A DNA stretch of 64,000 nucleotides, taken from the NCBI GenBank assembly GCA_037833965.1, contig AP031352.1, positions 27,902,501-27,966,500 on the forward strand. Reading direction: 5' to 3'. A program made the position numbers and the translations under genes. The first letter of the stretch is position 1. Each line of letters starts with the position of its first letter. Positions 57,016-64,000 of this stretch are shown here, one piece after another. The DNA comes from Marchantia polymorpha subsp. ruderalis. Its lineage: Eukaryota; Streptophyta; Marchantiopsida; Marchantiales; Marchantiaceae. The notes under the pieces are model-generated. The model had not been told where the DNA came from, did not search any database, and was given only the letters and a program-made list of their open reading frames with translations.

Positions 57016-59449
57016 AAGATTTTCAGAATTTAAGTCTACCTGCTCGAAAAATTGGATTTGTTTAGGAACTTTAGTTTTAGATATGCCTTCCGTTTAGAAG
57101 ACCCTAGGTAGAGTTCAGAATCTAGGCACATTATTTATATTAATAAATTTCTTCATGATTATAACAGTTACCGTAGCCAAATTCTATTTTCACATGCAGC
57201 AGTGATAGATCACCAGTGAAAGTCATCAAATCCTTTTTCAGGCTGACCGGCTGCTTCGTGGATTAGATATTTTGTAGACAGTGCAGAAAGTTCATTCTCC
57301 ATCAGTCATAGAACTTAGGCTTTATGAGATTGACAAGACTTGGGGTTATGATTCTGAGAAATATTTTTTCTTTCAATGGAAGTTGTTGTAGATCACTGCG
57401 AGTAAATTATCTCCGTCTCAGACGCTCATTGGATTTTAGAACATTCTGACATTGCGCAAGATGCAATTTCCTCCTTTTTTATGCACTCGGGTTTTCTTCT
57501 ACATTCTCTGTAGTGTCGCACTCTAAAGAGCAAGCATCAAGTCATCACATTCTTCTGAATGCTTCAGGAAGGTGATTTTTGAGGGAATCCGGAGTGAATA
57601 GAGACGTTGTTTATGAGACAGGTCGATGCTCTAGGGTCCTATTGAGCTGCTTTGATCCTCACGTAGCTCAAAATTTGTCCATAATGCCCAGCTTTTTTAC
57701 TTAAGCTCAATCCGTCAATTAGAGCGACCTAGATGATTTTTTCTGTGGACATATTTCCTCTGAAAGAACCAGATGGATGTCGTGGAGCCCGACGTTACGA
57801 TTTCTCTGAAGATGAGTTTTGTGAAGCCGTGTGTTTCCTGCTTCCTCTGTCGTCCTGACCTCTATGATGCTGCTGAAGTTACTTTCTTCCGTCAATACAA
57901 ATAGCAAAGAAGGAAAGGTAGAGATCAGGGAGATACAGGCACAGTATGGGTTGGAGCGGACGTATTTCGAACCTGGACGAAGGAAAGATTTTGTTCCATA
58001 GCGAGTCTCTGATAAGGGAGGAAGTTTCTCGCCGATGCACAAGGTTGCTTCATGCTCTATTAACATCGGAGTGCGCGGTTGGCTCTACCTTTACGACTCT
58101 TCCGAACCACCGCAGGCAGGCCCGAAACTCTTACCGACCAATGCTTCGCTGCAGCAGTTATTAAAGTGGCTTTTTAAAAACGTTTATGGGAGAGCTTTCA
58201 TTTCTTTGTGCAGGACACAAGTTTGGCCCATCATGCTCTTATCTGTTGGTCTTCTGGCAATAGGGCAACCAGTGTTCCAAAGCCCTGTGCTTCTTCTGCT
58301 TCTGGGTCTGTCTCGGCATGGGATGGAGGGGGATTGTGTCCGCCCACAATTCACTGAATCAATCTGCCAAAACCATGTTCGAACATAAGACGGAGTATAT
58401 TTGTCGGGTCAGGTTTAGCTATTCAAGGCCATCGGGGCTTCTTGCCTGGACCTAATGATCTCAAAAGAAATTGTATGCCACTTGGAATCCCAGTTATGCA
58501 AGCATGTAATAAGCATGTAGCAGTCGAATAGCCAAGGCGTATGGGAGTAAATCCCTTATGCCGTGTTCAATAAAAGGGTTACCAGTGATTCTTTACTCTA
58601 ATTGTTTGTGGTCGACTCGACATCAAGAAGATGTGCTGTGCGTGTGCAATTCTAGCCCTGTGGGGGGACACACTACGTCACAGTCCTCCCTTGGTAAGGT
58701 GTTTCATTTCCATTTCCTCACGGAGCTTGACGACAATATATCCTGTGGTTGATCAGATCGTGGTTGGCCGTATCTCGCTTCACGCAATTGTTTTGCACGA
58801 AGTCAATGGAATGATTCAAAACGAACTTTTACATCGTCACTTTTACTCGTCGGGACGAGCGTAGAAAACCTCAACAATTATGAACAGAGTCATGAGATTG
58901 ACTAACGTCGATGAGTCCACAATCATGGCAAAATCATGAACTCACTTGTTGCACTATACAGTTACAAGTTCCATTAGTAGAATACTGCTTGCGATGACAC
59001 ACCACCCATATCCTGGAATCTTCGTTCCTCGTACCTCAGCCTCGACATCATGCCCAAAAATCCAAAGAATAATATTTGAAGGACCATTGAAACCATTCTA
59101 CTATCCGATTGTGAAAGATGTATATATTTCAACTGAAACATCAGAAAATTATACCAAAATGGCCATTGCTCTGAGTGTTGTGAGTTACTCCTATCCTCTA
59201 TCCTGCCATTGCTTCTGAGTGCTTATGAGTTACCCTGCATCTCTCTATTTGACACAAGTTCATTACTATCATGAACAATTTGTGCATTGAATCTTACCTC
59301 TGAAGTGAATTGTTTTTATTTGTAGTCAAAAAATTTACAACTTGAAGTATTCGTTGTACAGAGATTGCAACCACTAAGTTTGGGAGAGGAGGGTATAACA
59401 AAGTCAAATAGGACGAAGGTGATGACTATCTGCTATAGTAGAGACAAGC
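57016..59449. other. PA200 3' flank and gene-free stretch
   Basis: Begins with the presumed PA200 3' untranslated region. Two modest open frames (57,719-58,066 minus; 58,035-58,388 plus) overlap each other and show no domain. I see no repeat termini here. Confidence 0.5.
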
Positions 59450-60759
59450 GAAGATAAAGGCCAAAACCACCCACATACAATGACGACAATTGGAAAGATA
59501 TCCATCAACATTAAGTGAGTATAGTCATACTTCATTTCCAATCTTTGTTTTTGAAGCAAGTAGATGAATATAACAAGTGTAATCTTTTATTTTGAAACTC
59601 TTGAGCAACATTTTTATTGCAAAAAATTATCAACTGGATTATATGAGTCTTTGAAGTTGATGAGACTCAAAATGAAAGTTGTGGCATAAAAATCCAAGAT
59701 CACATTCATGTTAGATGATCTTGTAATGAATCTATAGATTCTTGAAGAAGACATGACTGTTGAAAGAAAAGCTCTTCATCTTCTGAATTGATATCATGCA
59801 TCTTACCCATCACTATTACATGTCTTATTTCATCATGATTGACAGACAATAACTTGCAACAAGGCTGTACGTGCTCTTTCATCTGATGATGATGTCGATA
59901 TTATCCACGGAATGATAAAGATGGTATAAGTTTTGGATCTAAGTGTAGATCAAAGTCTAGTGATAAATCACTAGAAAGAAAAAGTTGATGTGTTAATGAT
60001 GTGACAAGAAATGTCATGTCAAGAATCACAGCCGCGTGAAGATCAAAGGTGTTGATTCTCCTTTAGCCAATGTGGCTTTGAATTTTGATCTTCATGAGAA
60101 TGACTAGCTAAAAAAATGGATTATGATGCGAGAGGTATGCCCTATGCAACTCAAAGGTTGTTGGTGAGCAGTGGATTTTAGATTGTGCTTAATCTTATCA
60201 CATTTGTTGTACTTTTGAAAGTTGTTTTGAACTTTTGAAACACATTTCAAAAGTTCCAGTTGATACTCAGATTAGACACAAGATGAGATATTTACGCATG
60301 GATAATGACGAGAAGTATAATTTTAAAACTTTTTTAAGTTACAACTCAGAGAAGTGAATTATTTGCCATCTCATCATGATTTATATGTTGCAGAATATAA
60401 ATCATTAGTGACACACTGACAAGCTCTAACACAAATGAAGCAATAGTAAAAATTAGAGGAGCATGTAATCTTTGACAAACCTCAAGTATTTGCACCAGAC
60501 AATAAAAATCAACCAAAATCTTTAGCTATGACATCAAATTAGTAGATCTCTTGCAAATTATGGATTATGGATAAACTCATCTATTTTTTAAAATCCTGAT
60601 ATTACAAAGGATGATAATATCATTGTATTGATCTTAGAAGAAGTATAATCTTCTTCTTATGAAGAAGTTCAAGCCTCTGTCAATCTTCAAGCTTCAGTGC
60701 AATGTTGATATGAAGATTGAGATGTAGTTGTGAATAGATAATGAGATTTGAGGTTTAGT

Positions 60760-61720
60760 GGAATTATCAATGAATTAAGTTTAATTGATTGCAAATGGAT
60801 GTACAATCTGAAAGACAATTTAGCTTATGATGAGAATAATTTTTTCAAATTCAGGGTGATGTTTAGAAGTTTCATGCAAGAAAAAAGTGTGAACTACAAC
60901 AAACTTTTTTGACCAGTATCAAAATATGCTAAGAATTGGTTTGATCTGTGCACTTGCTGCAATATTTGGTTTTGTGATGGATTAGATCAACATAGTTACA
61001 TTATTTTTATATAAATCTCTAGAGGAGTATTTTTACATGTAACAACTAGTTGACTTTGAAAAATAAATTCAAGAAAAGCTGATTTGTAGATTGATGAAAT
61101 TGTTATTTAGATTGAATCAAGATCATAGTTAGTTGAATGCACAATTTGATTAGTTCATGAAAGCACAAGGTTGTTCGCGGAGTGTGTATGATTCTTGTGA
61201 ATGATAAAATCTTCAATTTAATTATTTTAATAGTCTATGTGAATGACATTATCATCTTGTCAAAGAATCAATACCATGCTAAAAAATGCAACAATCAATG
61301 AAAAAGCCTAAGATTAAATATAGTAGGGAGAAATATTCATATGGAATTGGTGAAAAAGAAATTGTGGTTGAATCAAGACAAATACATTCAATGTGTGTTT
61401 GAAAAGTTTAACATGATAGATTGTAAAGAGTATGGATTCATTTGTCAACACATTTCAAACTTTCCGCATGTCAATATCCAACCAATGTCATTGAAAAGAA
61501 AAAGATGACATTTGTTTATCATGACAAAGTTCTGAGCAACATCACGTATTTCATTATATGCATCACGTATTTGATAATGGTTCAATCTTGACTATGATAT
61601 CCAAAATGCTTTACATCTTGCTGCAAATCAAACAAAAAAGAAGAAAATGAAAAATATCAACATCATGAATCATTTGATCGTACATGTTGTTCATAATTAG
61701 AGTATTAAGCTAGTTAAGAT
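60760..61720 (+). pseudogene. copia reverse transcriptase and RNase H remnant
   Basis: The legible pol core of the decayed copia element. The RT active-site block reads YVNDIII, with N in place of the first catalytic Asp of YVDD, and numerous stops and shifts break the frame. Substitutions such as TAA, TAG and TGA where Gln, Trp or Arg codons are expected fit C-to-T decay on either strand. It ends in ALHLAANQTKKKKMKNINIM, near the usual end of RNase H. Confidence 0.75.
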
Positions 61721-62000
61721 TGACGTTAAATTCAATCCAATTGATGGTTTGATTCGTTTGGAGAATTTTGATAAATTTTGTGCTACTATGCAAAATTTGC
61801 ATGAGTAGCTAAAGTAGAATTCACTAGCAATTTTTTTAAGCTTTATATATTTTTACTCTACCATGTTTTGGTTACGGCTTAGTTATAGTTAGCTTTAGTT
61901 TTAAAAAAGTACTTTGTTGTATTTCCTCTATGACATCTTGCAAAGTAATTATATAGTTTAAGTAGGTTGATGTGCTTCCAACATGTGTTAAGGGGAAGAT

Positions 62001-62410
62001 TGTTAAGTGTAACAATTGTTGATGATGGATTTTTTATGATAGTGTTGGGTTGATGACGCACTATTGATGACCATCGGTTCAAGGTATTGAAAACATGGCT
62101 TCTAGTGATTATTGCATACTTGAGACAGTGAGCAAAGTTTCATTGCCTTAAAAACTGTAAACATTCCTGTAAAATACTATGTGAATGATTGTGACAGTCT
62201 TTGCGAGAATTTACCAACAAAGATCATTTTGTTAGTTAAACTTCCATTATTATATAAGAATCTTCATTAGTGATTACTTAAAGTCAAAAACACATGTTTC
62301 ACCAAGTCTGAACAATTCTCAAGATGTATTATCTTGTATTCTACATGTTGTTACTCTTTTAAAAGTCAAAATCTTTAGATTGAACTATTTATTTCTATAA
62401 TCTTTTACCT
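62001..62410 (+). repeat. probable copia 3' LTR
   Basis: Starts TGTTAAGTGTAAC immediately after a purine tract at 61,990-61,999, the standard place for a 3' LTR. The end is a guess from falling resemblance to LTR composition; no second copy is in the window. Confidence 0.4.
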
Positions 62411-64000
62411 ACATAGAAATTATATGTATATCTTGTTAATCATTTGATTTTAAGATCAATTATTTTTATTCTCTTTCCTCCCATCTTAGCGAAAAATTTT
62501 TTAAATGTATATTAACAACTTCTTATCTTATATTTTTTTTGGTGTCTCTCTAGAAGCAAAAAACGCATCCCCAATATTATCAGAATCAATGAAATAGATT
62601 AGGTTTTGTAAGTGAAAAAACCTCGCTAAAAGGCTTGATGTTGGCACTTTATGAACATCCTTAGTCTTAGGAAGTCCCGATTACTTTCCTATAAGGTAGT
62701 AATGTTATGCTTTCATGGACTAGCGCAATTAATTACAATTTGAATAGCAAAATGATCATACTTTTCACTCACACTTGAAATTTGCGCAGCCCTCTACAAA
62801 AGGCAGTACTACCACATCACAGATAACAGGTTTGCACCTGAAATCTTTACTTAGCCCACCAAATGTTGTGAAATAAATTCTCCAGTGGAGCCAACTTTTT
62901 GACTCATGGTTTACACATGAGAAACTCCAGGTTACAATATTCCACATACATGATACTGTTCATAAAACGTCGACCCTGCGCAGAGCCAACTTCTTAGGAG
63001 TAAAGCCAAATAGTGGGTTCTGACACATGAACTCACCAAAGGTGCAGCGTGTCTTCTTGCATACACCACCCGAGGGGAATACCCTTATGAAACTAAACAC
63101 GTCGGCTATGTCCCAACACCATGTCCAAACTAACTGGATCATATGGTTTACATACAACATAATCATCCAACGAAACAATTCTATCTAAAAAATTAACTAC
63201 TAAAATATTTAGAACAGTAAATTACTAGGCTAAACCAATAAAATTAAAGCGAACCCCCCTCTGATCTAATAAGACAGGCTTTGACAGTATTAAATGACTG
63301 ACTCCTTAAATTTAACTTGGTTTTTGGCATACAATATCAGTAAATCTGATTTTCGTAATTTTTGTTCTACATCACGTTCTAAGATATGATGTAGGTTAAA
63401 ATCTTGACTGCCCTCGTATTAAGCATCATTGCACTCCTTGACATTGATCCGAGCGAAGAATGTGTCCGACAATCTCCGGCTGGATCACCGAGGATGGTAT
63501 TGTTCCATTGTGGAGTTCATGCAGACGGTATCGAAGGATGGGATCATGTTAGCTCTGGCTCCATGTGGACACGTTCCGTCTCGCGAGGAAGGTGAAATCA
63601 TTGCGAGAATTTGGTCCCACTGTAAAATTTGTCTCCATCGTAACATGAGGGCATAGTCGACCGATCATGCGAATCCTGTTCACCGATAGTCGCAGTATCT
63701 AAATATGTACATCTCTTGAAGAGGAAGTGATCTGCGCCCTAGAAATCTCGGTGCCCACTTTAGCACTCGGGTTATGTGTTTTGAGTTAGGTCTACCTTAA
63801 ATCTTTAGTATCTGCTCTGCAAGTCTACGATTTATTCCATTTCCGAGCTGTGGTGTTTTTGAACGCTTTAGGGTTGGAGTTGGTTTGATTGATTGGGTCT
63901 TCGTGAAAATTTGCGAGACTGCGTTCAATGCTCTCCAATGATGTGATCTTATTCGTTGTTGCTCTAAATTGGGATTTCCTACTCCATCGCATTTTTGCCT
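62411..64000. other. right edge, no recognised gene
   Basis: Short open frames only, none with a domain I recognise. Parts of a neighbouring gene could start beyond the edge. Confidence 0.5.

Larger units (their letters stand above)
59450..62410 (+). mobile_element. decayed Ty1/copia retrotransposon
   Basis: AT-rich sequence in which copia pol can still be traced through many stops. From about 60,780 come DCKWMYNLKDNLAYDENN, then QEKSVNYNKLF, the degraded IQEKLICRLMKLLFRLNQ (family form VCRLxKSLYGLKQ) near 61,065-61,120, the active-site YVNDIIILSKN near 61,235, and KKLWLNQDKYIQCVFEKFNM near 61,350-61,420. RT lies downstream of where integrase should be, the copia order, but integrase is hardly legible. 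Upstream, 59,480-60,120 is probably gag (a broken CDKKCHVKNH knuckle near 60,000). A purine tract AGGGGAAGA precedes an LTR-like TGTTAAG start at 62,001. The 5' LTR was not found. Confidence 0.75.

Noticed and set aside
57719-58388. Two overlapping open frames on opposite strands downstream of PA200
   Set aside because: No domain, no splice-linked extension and no composition difference from surrounding noncoding DNA.

Overview
The window reads as nuclear DNA of a land plant. It holds spliced genes with GT-AG introns, a plant-type proteasome activator PA200, a plant-like splicing factor SF3A2, and an EPIDERMAL PATTERNING FACTOR-like (EPFL) peptide gene, a family known from land plants. Ty3/gypsy and Ty1/copia elements surround them. 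Mostly moderate introns (about 80-720 bp, one of 3 kb), kilobase-scale gene-poor gaps and the repeat style suggest a bryophyte-grade plant; that placement is inference.

Positions 1-23,300 are a nested repeat block. A Ty3/gypsy element (about 1,000-9,420) carries, in one frame, the C-terminal half of a DNMT3-like cytosine methyltransferase, then reverse transcriptase, RNase H, integrase and a terminal PHD finger. Two in-frame stops break it, and two solo LTRs of another family (LTR-A, each with a 5-bp target duplication) are inserted in its pol. An inverted copy of its LTR with a gag-like ORF lies to its left (1-1,000). From 9,420 to 20,065 there are further LTR-A copies, a second LTR-like family (B) in inverted pairs, a third GC-rich repeat (C), and fragments of a coiled-coil ORF. 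All are rich in short palindromes. A second truncated gypsy element (20,066 to about 22,400) abuts a broken family-2 glycosyltransferase gene.

Positions 23,300-33,700 are gene-poor but contain a complete three-exon EPFL gene (26,132-26,988, minus). The single-copy part follows: SF3A2 on the minus strand (33,735-36,629, seven exons, 376 residues) and, head to head 4.8 kb away, PA200/PSME4 on the plus strand (41,391-57,015, 35 exons, 1,872 residues as modelled). Both models add up to whole codons and have plant-like domain order. SF3A2 acts in the U2 snRNP and PA200 caps the 20S proteasome, so I see no functional link between them.

Positions 57,016-64,000 have no gene I can support except a heavily decayed, AT-rich Ty1/copia element (about 59,450-62,410). 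The right edge (62,400-64,000) shows nothing I recognise.
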